Shown here: positions 25,261 to 38,200 of the stretch, piece after piece | Numbering within the stretch: the stretch's first letter is position 1 | Layout: every line of letters begins with the position of its first letter | NCBI GenBank assembly: GCA_009760855.2 | Contig: WPIO01000010.1 | Coordinates: forward strand, 8,943,501 to 9,007,500 | Length of the DNA: 64,000 nucleotides | Direction of reading: 5' to 3' | Source: Cristatella mucedo | Lineage: Eukaryota; Bryozoa; Phylactolaemata; Cristatellidae | Notes under the pieces: generated by a model | Databases searched by the model: none | What the model saw: the letters and a program-made list of their open reading frames with translations, nothing else | Told to the model about the DNA's origin: nothing | Position numbers and translations under genes: made by a program

Positions 25261-26040
25261 TGCAATAAATAATTCTTAAGAAAAATATTCAAACAAGATA
25301 TTTGGATTCAGTGTTGTAAGTAAACATTCACCAAACTTCTTGTATATTTATCATTTTAAACATGTAATGGAGGAATGAAACATCTAAATAAAAGTTGATG
25401 GCACCCATTCGATGCAGACTGTTTCATTTTTTGAAGTTTTGTCTCGTACAATATAGTTATTCAAAAATTTCTGCCAAAGAGTATTCTTAATTCTACTTAA
25501 AAACATGAGCGGATAGATTTAATAACAATAACAAGGAACGGAAAAGAAATTACTAGAAAGTTTGCGTAAACTTGGCAAATTCGTGCCGAAAAATTATAAG
25601 TCGCAATGGCTATGGGCCTAGGCCAGGAAAGGTTCCAACATGGCAAACGAATTCTAAATAGGCATTGCAGACGTAGCAGCGGGTATTTCGCCGGAGTTTG
25701 GGCAGAAACTCGATTACAGTGCAGGCAGCAAGATTGGCCCTGCTCTAAGTTGTAGGTGGAACAAATTTCGGCAAGTGACTGTTTTTGGGTCCACATTGCT
25801 TAGCATCATATGGAACAACAATTAGCATACGTATTAATAAGTATTAATTAATCTCTTCAGGGTAGGATTCAGTCAAAGTAACTTCTGTACTTTGAGTAAT
25901 ATCACAAAAAGCTAGTGGTACCTAACATGTTGTTGCATATATAATAGTCATACAAATTGTATTGTGATGAATATTCCCATGTTGCTGTCCCTAATGCGCA
26001 TTAGAAAAAGGTAGGGCTTAAGTTTCTACGCGTGCTTGAT
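25261..26040. other. Intergenic, nothing recognised
   Basis: AT-rich; a 99-codon frame on the - strand (25796-25497) has no motif. Confidence 0.35.
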
Positions 26041-26045
26041 AGAAT

Positions 26046-27250
26046 GTGAGAGTGAGCACGGATAGCATGCACATACTTCAAATGTCAAGGGTACTTTCTA
26101 ATTTATTCGATGCGAATTATAAACATTATTTCACAAGCCTCGTGCTATCAATAAGAGCAGCCAATTTTACTACATACTCCTCCCTTCCCTCAAGCTTCAT
26201 AGCTCGTGGTTTTCACTGGGAGCGATATGACACGGAATTTGCGTACCAGTTAAGATTGGTCAGGAATGTTTATCTAAAGATGGGAGATAAAAACAGATTG
26301 CAGAAGCTAAAAATCGCGTGGACAGTCACAGTTTTGATTCATTCAATGAGTTATAAGGGCATGGAGGTACCTCAGGGATTTATACTAGGTCCACGTGATT
26401 TCAAAACCTTTACTGCCCTTCTTACGGATGTGATTGCCAAGCACGTTATAGCCTTTCGTAAATACGGCCTTTCTTGTACTTTGACAATTCACGTCTGTTC
26501 AGCCACTCACAGTTTCTTTAATACTTTGAGGCCTTCATTTGCGATATTACATCGGACTGTCTGCCTAGTTTCTTAAACCGAGTGAGAAAATGACAGTATT
26601 AGAAGGGACTGTAATACTACGTGTAATTCCGAGCCTGGTGAATAAAACATCAAAGTTTTTATAAGTCACAATATCCTCTGCACAAAGTGCAGGTGTCGTA
26701 CTCCGAAAATATCTTTCACTAAATGTCTGCAGTAGCTCCCAAGCAAATCTGCCAATTTTCAGTAACACACTGTGATTACGACAGGGAGTGGTTAGATTCG
26801 GATACGGCTGGTATTTTGGCACACGCATGGCATCATTTCTTTCATAATTGCCTAACTCACTGCTGTAGGTCTTCCTAAGCTGCCATCAAGTCACATTGAC
26901 TGATGCAATAAGCTGTAGCATGCTATGTTCACCGTAATCTTCAAAACTGCATTTGTAGATCCCATCTCTCGGAAATTCGTCGCACACCTCTGATATTCCG
27001 TTGACGTTAAGGTCCTGCTGCTCTTTAATGAAACCCTTAACCTTCCTGTCTATCCTCTACTATCTCGACTGTCTTGTACATGCAAGCTTCAATCCTTTTT
27101 ATTGTAAAACGCCTAAAAGAGATTAACTTATTTATTTCCCGCATCTTATTTTTTATCCTTATTGCTTCTTTTTTAATTTGAAAAGTGATCATGATTAGCT
27201 ATTTTCTGTAATGCGAACAACGATACTGCCCAGTAATATTGATTATTAAA
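26046..27250 (+). mobile_element. Decayed LINE-I copy with RT fragment
   Basis: A 176-codon frame (26046-26576) contains GMEVPQGFILGP and LTDVIAKHVIAF, matching the RT VPQGSVLGP and ADVIAKH motifs seen in the LINE-I copies at 57.7 and 60.5 kb. Beyond 26576 the similarity goes on without an open frame. The whole piece is duplicated at 53240-54530. Confidence 0.75.
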
Positions 27251-27780
27251 TATAGAAGTGAACCGCATTTTAGAATCAAAGTGAAAGACTGAACTGCGAA
27301 ATGATCTCATTTTGCTAGGTCCTCTGGTAAATTGAATTTTCTTCTATACTGTTATAGAAGAAAATGCAAATTACCCGAGTAATCTAGCTTGAAGGGGAGT
27401 TTGAACATACAGATAACAATTTCGGCTACAAGACTTAATTTATTAACAACTTGTGAAGATTTAAATTCGATGGCTATTGATTAGCAGCTAGATTTTCTTG
27501 ATCAGGCAGATTTCCAATTATTTAATACTCGAGAAATTGCATCTCATTAACTGCAACGACGATAGTGGACTTACAGTCAGGAAAAACGCAGTCTGCAATT
27601 TCCCCAAAACTGAGCTTTCCAAAGAATAAAAACAAAAAAGGAGGTGGCGGTGGAATTAGGAGGCTGTTAAGCAGCAGAAAATAAAAAATAAACAATAACA
27701 TATGATATGGAACCAACAAATGCTCTTTGTTGAAAAGAAAGTGATCGTGAAGTTTAGTCTTTGCATGATTGGGAACTATC
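27251..27780. other. Intergenic, nothing recognised
   Basis: AT-rich, with a pyrimidine-rich stretch near 27600-27660 on the - strand. No gene. Confidence 0.35.
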
Positions 27781-28430
27781 GAAGTTTAGACAGGAGCACT
27801 CAAATAAGACAACTACTCTGTCAAATACTGACCGGACGAGCTGCTAGTTTTATAAAAAAAAAATAGCAGAGACCTAAGGGCTAGGGTTGGGAGTGATTAA
27901 TAGAAGAAGTTGCTCTAATATAAAAGCCATGAAGCAAACGTAGGAAATAGCTAGTCCGCAGTACTATGGTTTAAGAAGCCCGTGAATCTTGCTTCATTAT
28001 CAGCTAAAAGTAGATCGTCCTAACAGTAAGAGAAATATACTCGTCCAATGAGAAGTGGCTTTTGAATAACATGCATTATTTATAAGGAGCAAATTTCGCT
28101 GAAGTGATGGCAGATGAACCAATTTAGAGTGCTCCGTATTCCAGCTTTGAAGTGACATTATTTTTGCCAGTAACTATTTAGTTGGTCGTAGCGATATTAA
28201 GCTTCAGGAAATTAGCCGCCATCCGAGTGCGAATGTCGTCGATGTAGTAGGCAAGAGATTTTAGGCGATTGAATAGGGAGCATGGATCGATGGATCTAAG
28301 GGTATTAAGAGCTGAGTGGCATACGGATGTAGCCAAGATTGATTTAGGCTATGCCATAAGCCAGAAGGCCAGTGTATGTAGTATCACGAAGGGGCCCCTA
28401 AGACTAAACCGTAACGAGGCCCACTTTTTA
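27780..28430 (-). mobile_element. Probable decayed LINE-I RT fragment
   Basis: On the - strand near 28260-28190 the reading SLAYYIDDIRTRMAANFLKL resembles the LINE motif of a conserved Asp-Ile-Arg, then Met, then Asn-Phe-Leu-Lys-Leu-Asn. Stops on both sides. Limits uncertain. Confidence 0.45.
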
Positions 28431-29385
28431 AGGGCTACCCATATGACCAAAAAGAGCACGCTGACATCTGTAACCAATATTGTCATCAGTTTTGGAGTTG
28501 GATGATGATACACAGGTATATGAAGAGGCACTTGGGAAAGATCTGGCCGTATACTGCATCAAATACGAGTACAATGATAGCAACTGTTCAAGCAAGTTTA
28601 TGTCCACAGGCGCCGCATTGAACCCTAAAAAATCATGCAAAACCTCAACGCACCCTGCACCATCGGCTTATAACATCCCGATAGTCATTCGATTCATCGA
28701 TTGCGTTTCAGTATGCGCCGGAGATGAACTCATCAACTAGCTACCCCATGCGGGCAGGACAAGTGAAAATCAGGCCGTCCAACAAGCTGCTCGAGGTCCT
28801 TAAGCTTTCCTGCCACCCCTTTTCATCTGATCTGCTAATGATGCGGCCCATAGTTCAAACAGATTCAAAGTCTCTTACTAAGTTGCTCGCTGAAATTCCT
28901 GTAAGCACCTAACGGCATACAAAGTAAACTAAAAGCTTCTTAAGGCTGGCCGTCCATAGTCTGGCAGGACAAGTGTCGTAGCATCCACTAGGATAATTTC
29001 TATGTCTCACTAACGACGTTAAACGTAGTGGCAAGGGTACACACATTATTTAGCCTATGCAATAATAAACTTAGATATAACGGTTTTTTGACTCCAGTGC
29101 AAGAAATCGAACCAGAGAAGCCGCGTACCAGCATATGTATCTGGGTGAACTGCCTAATGCATGCTTATCTGTGCATCTATGAGAATATTTTTATTGCCAT
29201 AGGTCCTGCAAACTAATGAAATTGCATAACGTCATGTTAGCTTTATTAGTTTATCCTAAGCATAAATCTTGTATGCTTTATCATGTTGAATACTGCATAC
29301 GTCATTAAACCTTGGGTATTTATTCTCTTGCATATTTGTCTTGAGTTTTAAAGATCCTTAATAAGGAATAATTCCTCGAAAACTG
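28431..29385. other. Intergenic, probably LINE debris
   Basis: Three overlapping short frames with no clear motif. Confidence 0.3.
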
Positions 29386-29387
29386 AA

Positions 29388-29410
29388 TATATATATATAT
29401 ATATATATGC
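29388..29410. repeat. Short (TA)n tract
   Basis: About 11 TA units next to a perfect-looking hairpin. Confidence 0.85.
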
Positions 29411-29426
29411 TTATATATAAAACAGG

Positions 29427-29508
29427 GACAAACTAATAATAATAATACCGAAAATGCAGATATACATATAAATGTATCGCAGTTTTCGGTATTATTATTA
29501 TTAGTCTG
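29427..29508. repeat. Imperfect inverted repeat (33-bp arms)
   Basis: The left arm ACTAATAATAATAATACCG... pairs with the right arm CGGTATTATTATTATTAGT about 12 bases away, with two or three mismatches. Could be a miniature element or LINE-tail fold-back. Confidence 0.8.
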
Positions 29509-29510
29509 TT

Positions 29511-30300
29511 AAAATTAGCCTCATTCTGAATGTTGGGTCCTTCGATCGCTGTTTTTAGACTTATCCCAGTCAGACGCGGCTCAAAATGCCTTTAAGGTTT
29601 TATTATTCTCGGCTTTGGAGTTGATGTGCAAACAGAAATTGGCACTATGAGTAATCCAGCAACTAGGCTGCTTTGAGTAAATTTCGCAAATGTCCAATCA
29701 CTTTTTAAGTCCTAATCCTACTCAATTGAGATCCGTGGTTAGAATAGAAAAAATCGCCAAGAATGTGAATCAAAATTAGTGCCTTGAAGTTGAAGCGACT
29801 TAATCAGTGTCGAGAGCTAGAAAATATGAGCATCTTGAGGACAAGCCAATACAGGACTGACAGAAGTAGTAATATAATATTCGTATAATAACTGCAAGAC
29901 TCACGACAGACAAGCATAGTTTCAAAGTTTAAATGCACCAGCATGCATAAATTCAAGGAAAGCTCTCCAGAAGTCTATATAGCATGCAAAAATACATGGA
30001 ATCCATAACCAAAGCACCCACTCTCTATTGGTGGCAGATGCATGCATATCGCTCTCAATGAGGCAATCTCTCAATAGCAGAGGTAGAGACTGATGCCCTG
30101 GAGTCGAAATAGATGTGTTTGCTCTCTCTGCTTTTGGAAGAGGCAGGCGGTCTCTGCTCTAAGTAATGGCAGGTACTATCGACTCACACCAGGGGTAGGC
30201 ATTCTCTACTCGCTAACCTCTAGTGCTGCATTCTGTTGAAACTTGGACGGAAGCAAACATTTTTCAAACAAATGAGAGTGGAACCAAAATATAAGTAATT
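29511..30300. other. Intergenic, nothing recognised
   Basis: No gene or clear repeat seen. Confidence 0.35.
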
Positions 30301-31090
30301 GAAAACCAGGTGCCACAAATAAATTGCAAGCAATTCACTTATAAATTGGCTCGGCCAATATATCTTCTGTAGCCTTCGCACACAATCCGGATGTTCAGTT
30401 TCAAAGCTATCTTTCAATAGACTACCACATCAGCTCCACCTTCAAGACTACCTACTTCCAACTATCTAGAAAGGCAAAACCTGGTACCTGGTTAGACAAA
30501 GCTATCGCATGAAAGTTAGTTTATGCATTCTTGATATCGTCTCGAATTTTATTATTCAATATTTGCAAGTCTTCTAACCCTTGTAATAAGGCACTTATTG
30601 TTTCAGTGCGAAATCATGCATACAGGCTTGCCTGCCGTCAACGTTGCAGTTTCCAAATCCACATTTTCTGGTCTCCCTGCCCATCCTTAGTAAAGCACCG
30701 TTTTGAATTCAAGTTTAGTATCTCACTTTTACTTCGCTTCTGGTATGCTCTTGCTCCAGCCTACCTATAAAAACTATATCCCTATAAACTGTGGCATGAT
30801 ACCACCGGCTCGTCCATCTTAATTCCAATCACTGTACTCATCACCATGCTCTAATAGTGTGGAGACAGAGTCATTGGTTCATGTGCATCGAAAGCTTAGA
30901 ACGCACTCCCAGGTGACTTATATCGTCATAGTTTACTAGGTAGATGGTAATTGCCTTTGTGTGCTTGTTCGCACCGGCTCGTGTATTTTGTCACTAATCA
31001 TTTTGACATGCTTTCTTCATATTGTATGTAAAGTGCCTAGGAAGAGATTCTCTTATTTCTCTAAATTTGCTGTGAACGCGTGTTACTGAT
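30300..31090 (+). mobile_element. Decayed LINE-I copy, 3' half
   Basis: Parallels the 60720-61330 copy: GGCTCGGCCAATATATCTTC, GATGTTCAGTTTCAAAG and CAAGACTACCTACTTCCAAC. The 3' hairpin block GTAAAGTGCCTAGGAAGAG is at about 31028-31046. No open frame. Confidence 0.7.
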
Positions 31091-31640
31091 GGTAATTTAC
31101 TCACAGAAGGACCTGTTGCTCTTTGCCAGGGTAACAGGTTACTCTCAGCAGTGGTGACGGCAGCTCTTCCCGATTAGTAATAATATCCAGATCGCTGATC
31201 ACTCAATTATTGTGACCTAGAAATATAACTTTCAGCTCATAACAATGACAATCCAAATGACGAGACTATTCGATAAATATAAGATTGGAAAACTCAATTG
31301 GTGGGATTTTCCACTTATATTACAGGTGCTAACCATTTTAAAGATTATATTAGGCTAACCATGTATTTAAAGCCAAACATTAAACCACACAGGGCTTTTT
31401 GCAAAAAAGCAGCTATTATACTACTTTCCCTATGGACCTCAAATTGCTAACATGGCTTTATGATCTTTTAACTGAGCCCGAAAAACATCAAAGCTCTAAT
31501 TTATATTAGATCAGAAGAGATGCTCAAAATACTACAGAAACATTGTGACCATAAGATGTTTATTGAACTGGTAGGCATTTCTAAGCATATATTACAAAGT
31601 AAAAATAGGTAAAATAAACTATCCAAATCATGCCCGATAT
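31091..31640. other. 3' flank of lipoxygenase B, nothing recognised
   Basis: AT-rich; ends at the poly(A) signal of paralog B. Confidence 0.4.
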
Positions 31641-31643
31641 GTA

Positions 31644-31649
31644 TTTATT
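31644..31649 (-). promoter_or_regulatory. Polyadenylation signal of lipoxygenase B
   Basis: On the - strand this reads AATAAA, 24 bases after the TAA stop of paralog B (31674-31676). A short 3' UTR is implied. No equally good signal follows paralog A; the nearest is an AATACA at 7178-7183. Confidence 0.6.
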
Positions 31650-31673
31650 GAAATATTTCAGGGATATCAAAGA

Positions 31674-34600
31674 TTATTTTGCGATGCTGTTAGGAACCAA
31701 GCTTGGAAGCATGTATGGGTAGGATTCCACACCCAGTGATGCATTTCTTGCACTGAGTTCGGTGTTCAACCGGTCAAGATTTGCCTTAAATTTCTTTGCA
31801 GCAGCATTGGTTGCGGCATCAGTGAAATGGAGCTCCGGGAAGACACCAAGAAAGACCTACAAAAAAATAAGAATAATTTGCGTCTCGATATAAGATGTAG
31901 CTGCATAAAAACGGTGTTTTACTGCAAAAACTTACTTCGCCATTAGTGTATCTGGAGAGGGTGTAGACAGTTGAGACCTGATTGGAAACGTCAGGAACAC
32001 GAGGTAGACTTGCCATGACTGTTTCCATAGTGATTCCGACCTTGGACGTCGGCGGCGGAGCTCTCATCATCAGAGGGGCATTGGGTGCAAAGCCGTAGTA
32101 TGCCATCTGCGAGAAATTTATAGATGCATGACCGGCTGACGCCTGGAATATAATAATATTGAGAAGGCTGACAAGTTCTTCTTTCTTTGCCATAGACCCT
32201 GTGAAGCCATGATGGGTGCCGTCCGGGGTCTCGCCGGGAAAGCCATGGGTATACAGCTCCAGCATCCAAGCTTGTAGTTCAGTATCCTGTTTAATATCGT
32301 CGTCGTTCAGATAATAAATGTCGATGACCTCTTTGACGTAATCGCTGATGACATGAAATAGCTTGATGCCATCGTCACGGAAGTAATAGTGAGGAACATC
32401 GCCATTCATGCCTCTAGCTCGAATCGCTTCGAGGAAGTGAAGGTCTTGTATCTTGAATGTGCTGAATGCACGTCGGATGAGTGCACTTGCTCCCTTGACT
32501 CCGATGGCCATGCCTTGGTCGAAAAGTCCCCCAGCATTGATGAGAGTACCCCTGGCAGCTGCGTTGATAGCGAGTGTTGTGCGGGTGTGCGGAGCGAGAA
32601 GCTTGAACACAGGATGGGCCTCGGGAAGCTGACGCCACATGGCGACCGTCACTGCTTCCAGTACGAGGTGAGTTTTCATGAGGTGTGAAAGGGTTTGATG
32701 GAGATTTCCGTCTGCGTTTCGCACGTACATTTTGGCCAGTAACCAGCCCAGGCCGTCTCTTGATGTCCACAGAGGATTTTCAGCTCCTGGTTTTTGATGT
32801 AACTGGATAATTATTGGAATGAGTTTGCCATTTGGAAGCATTCGGAAAAGGCAAATTGGTGCACAGTAGAACGCCGTAGTAGACATTTCACCGGGCTTTA
32901 GAAGACTATCCATCACAGAGTAGTTGGCGATGTACAAGTTTCCTGACTGTAACGACAAAGCACATGCGGGATTAGGCAGGGACAGCGACTCGAGGAGTCT
33001 TTACGAACACCGGTAATTAATAACTTGTTTACTAAAATTTATCGTTTGAAGGTTCTATCAAACTGTTGGCATATGACTGGTGCATGCCTCTATGATCTAT
33101 TAGCTAAGTCGCAGCAGCCTGAAAAACGCTGTCCTTAGCATAACATGCAAAAAAATGACTAAACCACGAGCAATTGTCTGGAAAGTCAAGATGCACCGTG
33201 GAAAGCACTATTCTATCTCATTTTAATATTGCAGATGCCTTAGTCTGTAAGAGCAGAGTATGGCCGTTTATAGGCAGAGGCACTGCAAAAAAGCACTCGG
33301 CCAGTGTAGGCTGACTTGAATATTCGATCTTACAAGGGCAGGGAGTGAGGGCTGCAGAGATCAATTAAAATCAATTGGGTGCGACTGCTAGCAGGAAAGA
33401 TCACTCAGCTATTTCCAATAATGGCCACTAGGTCAGAAGCAATGAATCTACTGCAATCTCGGATTAAGTAAGTGGCGCAATTGGCTTGAGGGTGTACCTC
33501 GACGGCTAGGCCTTGAATTTTCAATTCCTCTTCCACTGGGAAGTTTGGAGGCAAGCTCCAGCACTTTTCAAGTACCACGGGATGATGTCCGTTTAGATAC
33601 TGCCTGCCGAACTCCTCATCAAGTGTCCAGCTAGTGAAGACTTGCTGCATGATTTTTTCGTCATCACCTTGAGTGCCCATTGCTGCAAGATTAAATGAAG
33701 CTCAGTTCAATTCAATTCCGAATATCTTTCAGTTTATTACTCACTTTAAGCACATTCAGAGTCTATCGCAATTTCATAACATTGCACTCACCCTTGCCGA
33801 CATCGTAAAATGCCTTAAAATCAGCATAACGATCGTTCGAAGTTTGAAGTACTTTAAGACCAAATTTAGCACCAGCGGACAGGGCCGCTGCTATGAAGCT
33901 TGCTCCTTCGGCGTCAGCAAAGTCGACATCAGCAGGCACGTCCAATATGCCGTCGAATGCATAGCCAGGCCAACCAGTGTATGCAGCATTGGTTCCCCAC
34001 GTGATAGTAGCTTGTCTGTCCTTAAGCTCAGCCTGCCTTTGAGCACGAAGCAGTTGATTGCTTTCTTTGAATGCAAGAGAAGCTAAAACAGTGGAGGACA
34101 GTCAAGTGAAGTATTGACCATTACCAACACAGCTGCCAGCTTTGTTAGGGCACGGGTAAGAAGTTGTGACAAACGTTGGCTGACTCCTTCAGTATGTACA
34201 GCAGCTGGCAGCTATTTTATTAACGGGTTTTCAACTACAAGCTTGAGCAATAAGCACTATCAATTAAGTGTTGCCAACTTCGTACTCGTCTGAAGGTGGC
34301 AGGAAAGAGTTGTTTTATAGGTAAATCTTAATATTTCACCACATTAAACTACTTAATCCTATATTAAATTCAAATATGTGAACCAACCACTTCAGACATG
34401 TACTTGTATTTGAAGATAGCTACAAACGACCAAAACAATGCGGATAATTTTACTAATTGGGATAAACAGACAGTATTTGTTTTGAGGAAGCGACCCCGGG
34501 AAAGGTTCAGCTTATTGAAATCATATTTTTGTAATCACAGTAATAATAGGCAGCTAGAATGAAGTATCGGATATGAGCATTTAGAAGAGGTGCAATACAT

Positions 34601-36125
34601 GTATAGCATATGTATCTGTTGCTTGACCTGTTAGTCCTCTGAAAGTGCACATGTGGCGGATGCATTTATGAAGTTCTGAGCAGCACTGTCATTATGCTTT
34701 TGACTGTACTAGCGAAGAACGATTCATAAGAAGCAAGTGGTCATAAGATGTCGGACAGCTGCATTGGTTTTCAAAATCGCTCAAAAAACGTTTTCATCAT
34801 GCTTAGCATGAAATTCTAAGGCAATTTGAAAAATAACGAATGTATATGCATGTAGTACCAACCGTCCAAGTTATGACCTTTCAATTGACCTCACAAAGCT
34901 ATTTCTCGTAAGCCCGGAAGCAAAAAAGCAAATGGGAGTTATTTAGTTAATCTTGGATATCGAGCAAAAAATCAAGATGAACTGTCGACGAAATTGATTC
35001 GCTAAACTTAAGAGCGAGGTGAATTACGAGCAACTGCCAACATAAAAGTCCTGGATAGTACTGTTACTAACATTTGGTCTAAAACCTTATTTAAATATGT
35101 CATGTGCCAAACGTATTCTTGTGATAGGATAATACGTATGCTACCTTTACACAGAGTTGAAAGTTATCAGCTTCAGTGAAAAGAGTAAATAATAAGGAAC
35201 TTCACTTATCTATATCAGCTACAATGTCTTTCAATGATATGACAAACTCAAGATTCAAGGAAAAAACCGCTTGAAAAACGATGTAGGCCAGTTATTGAGA
35301 TGAGCAAATAGGAAGTCGGAGCATTTTTTTGTTTAGCTACGGTGAGCCTATGTATAAAAACTATATTAAACACTGATAACTACCAGCACAGCATACACAA
35401 ATATTCTACATGTGACGACTATAAATAACAATAGACGGTTTACCCATTGTGGGGGTCAAAGATGGCTTTAATGGGTTCCGGGGACAAACCCAGATTAATG
35501 TGAAGAGAATTTACCACTGCCATTCCCAAGAGTCATCTTCGATGAGATCCAACGATAGCAAGGAAAGATAGTTATTTTCTTATCACTGGTGTCCACCACG
35601 ACGATGTAGCGAAGGTGAAGCTGATCACTTAGTATCAGCGAAGCCAGCTCGACGTCAATCGTAAGCAGGTCGCCCAGGTCTGGCAGCTCAAATAGCTGCG
35701 TGGTTGTTGCTCCTGACACTAAACTTTGTGAAAATGTCCTGCTTATGTTGATTGACGAGCTAGAAGCTTTCGTTCCTGTAAGGAAAAGTATATGATATCA
35801 ATGAATTGGGAAACGGTTAATTAGCTGTAGTTGTCACAAAGCTGCTTTGAAAATATGTCCAGTTCAACTTACCATTTATTTTAAGACAGACGTTCGCTAG
35901 AGTGCCGGAGCCAGACAGATCGCTGACAGTCGCACTCACAATGTACCTTTTCTGGCCGATTAAAGGACCGTCGGTGGTGTCAAATTTTCCCAGCTTTTTG
36001 ACATAGTAGTTCACGCTTGCCGTCAACGTCAGCTCTCTTGGAAACGCAGAGAGAATGGCACATTGTACGGTCTTCCGTGTCAGAAATCCATCCCGAGGCC
36101 GTCGCAGCGAAATGGGAGCTGGGTC
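31674..36125 (-). CDS. Lipoxygenase paralog B (animal type, PLAT + catalytic domain), six visible exons, 5' end unresolved
   Basis: Second lipoxygenase, convergent with paralog A and roughly three quarters identical to it by eye. Exons in transcript order: 36125(limit of open frame)-35873, 35775-35515, 34082-33792, 33682-33498, 32946-31936, 31856-31674. The last five have exactly the lengths and phases of paralog A. The first visible exon carries the PLAT start (KRYIVSATVSDLSGSGTLAN) and joins via a split Gly codon to GTKASSSS; PLAT ends FPCYRWIS. The frame is open upstream to a TAA at 36126-36128 without an ATG, so the true start lies in a further exon or the acceptor is inside this stretch (pyrimidine-rich around 36035-36055). 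Iron ligands are intact: the SHLMKTH His pair and GHASIN. C terminus is PNSIAK, again lacking Ile. The donor after exon 33498 reads GTACAC, which is weak. FPEAI of the family reads FLEAI here. An AATAAA lies 24 bases after the stop. Confidence 0.92.
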
Positions 36126-37715
36126 TTAGCAAGGAAGGTAGAGCTACCCTACTTTTTCACCAACGAGGAGAGGCGTGAAGCATAGTAAATGCACCTTTAA
36201 AGCCTTTCTTTTGTATTGTGACTAGCCAAGTTGTCAGGGCCAGCCATGCCAACCCCTTGCAGATGAGAAGAACACACCTACAGTGGCTGATGAGCACCGT
36301 GGATTGCTTACTAGTCGTGGTTAAAGCCATCGGCCAGCACCATTGGTTAGCGAAACTCTCAGAGGCTAACCTACAGCCACTCAGGATTGAGTTCGGTTCA
36401 TCTGGGGCGCCAAGCCGGGCGTGACCCAGTAGTGACCAAAGAGAAAGCTCTTTCGAAAACTGGTAGGGCGTGAAAGGAGTAGACAAAAAGGGAATCGCTG
36501 CTTAAAATACCATTATAGCTCAACTAGTGAATATTGCCTACATTGAACTTTCACATACTGTACCCATTCAAACGAAAATCCGAAAACCTGTTGCATCATT
36601 TCTCCAGCCACGGCTCGAATTTATCCATGGGTCAGCTTAACACTATAAAACCTTGCCTATCGCACAATTGATAGTTGTAAAGCATGATTACTTCCACCAG
36701 CCGATTTACTCTCAGAAAGCAGATGGACAAATGGCAATGCGTAGCGACACTCACAAGCAGTGTAATGTTGCATCTGCGAAAGTGATTATACTATAGCCAA
36801 AACTTTGGAGAATTGACCAAAACCAGCTAAAGGTTTTGACTGTCAATAGGGTGTAGAGTGGCTGTCACTTGCAACAGATATATTTCTAAAGAAGGGAATG
36901 CTGACCTGAGTAATTAAATTAAGAAATCTTACACTGTCAAGTGCTTTCCTTTAAATGTATAGGGTTCGGAATCAAGAGTTGGTCTGGTAGTGTTTGGCAT
37001 TCGATGCTATTAAGTAAGCCTACGGAATTACCAGTTCATGAACTCGGTAAACGCCCGGCTCCTCATCACAGTAAACGAGCTTGCAATGTTGGTACTAACA
37101 ATATTCAGCCACCTAAGCCACGTAAGAAGTGGATGCAGGCAAAAACGTTTTTCGGGTACTGTTAGTATGCAGCTGCACACACTTAACTAAATTTAAATTT
37201 GGCTTTACTGCGCCCCGTCAACGTTTATTTGAGGGTTTAAAAACAGACTTTTAGTCAACGACTGAATGAATTTATATAAGACTGTGGCGAGCAGTTATTC
37301 CCACGTTTCGTTCGTACTATAAGAGTTGCCTTACTCAGAGGCAGCAACTGCCAACTTATTTAATTTATAAATCATAATTTTAAATTGCAACAAGTTGTTC
37401 GAATGAAAAAGGAAGCACTGTCTACTTAGAGTGTGGCTCTTAAATTATAAAACCGTATGTGGATTGGAACAAAAATGCTCATTTCGCCTTCAATGATCAT
37501 ATGAAATTATCCGATGTCATTCGGCTGATTATTGCAGTTCATTTTCTGTCGGTAGTTGTAAAACTTCCAGATTTAGCACTGAAAGTCTGGCGGCCATCGG
37601 ATACCCAACGTACATAAAAAAGCAGCCAAAGCTGCCATAGGTATTCCAGCTGTTGGATTGCAAAGTGATGCACAAATTAACTAGCAGGCTGAGATGATCT
37701 CGTCACGTGATTGTC
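36126..37715. other. Upstream of lipoxygenase B; first exon(s) not found
   Basis: Should contain the 5' exon of paralog B or its promoter. The only long frame is a 109-codon stretch on the - strand (36486-36157) without ATG or recognised motif. No TATA or signal-peptide exon could be called. Confidence 0.3.
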
Positions 37716-38200
37716 AATTATTTCCATTCTCACTTCCCTCCCTCTGCATGGGCTAAGCCGATGCACCCTTCTCTGACTGCGATTTAGCCTCATCGGACCC
37801 CTTTTCACTCCTTCTCTAACTCTATCTATCAAGTCATTGGCATCCAGCAGCAATACTCAGCTGGTGCATTGAGTTCAAAATGCTAAATCATTCTTAACGA
37901 GAAGTTCCTGCTACAAGCGAATCTCAAAATAATAGGGAAGGTGAGGTAGCAGCCGCGGCCGCTTAACCTGCGTCAGTGTTGCCCGCCCTACAGGTCCTAG
38001 CTTAGGCATCGGCTGTTTGAAAGCGTGATCGACAAGTAATTGCACTCTTACTTCCCTCCCGCCATTTTGGCTAAGCCGATGCACCCTTCTCTGCCTGACG
38101 TTCGGTCTGATCGGACCTCTCCCCTCTGTTCATCTCTAACTGTTTGTATTGAGTCCTTAGCATTAGACCACCATAATCAGCTGATGCATTGAGTTGGTTA
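37716..38200. repeat. Direct repeat pair of about 165 bp, period about 310 bp
   Basis: 37720-37880 and 38033-38200 share GGCTAAGCCGATGCACCC, CTTCTCTG, TCTCTAACT and GATGCATTGAGTT in order. Non-coding. Confidence 0.75.

Noticed and set aside
36157-36486. 109-codon - frame just upstream of lipoxygenase B as its first exon
   Set aside because: No ATG, different frame from the next exon without a clear donor, and no similarity to lipoxygenase N termini.
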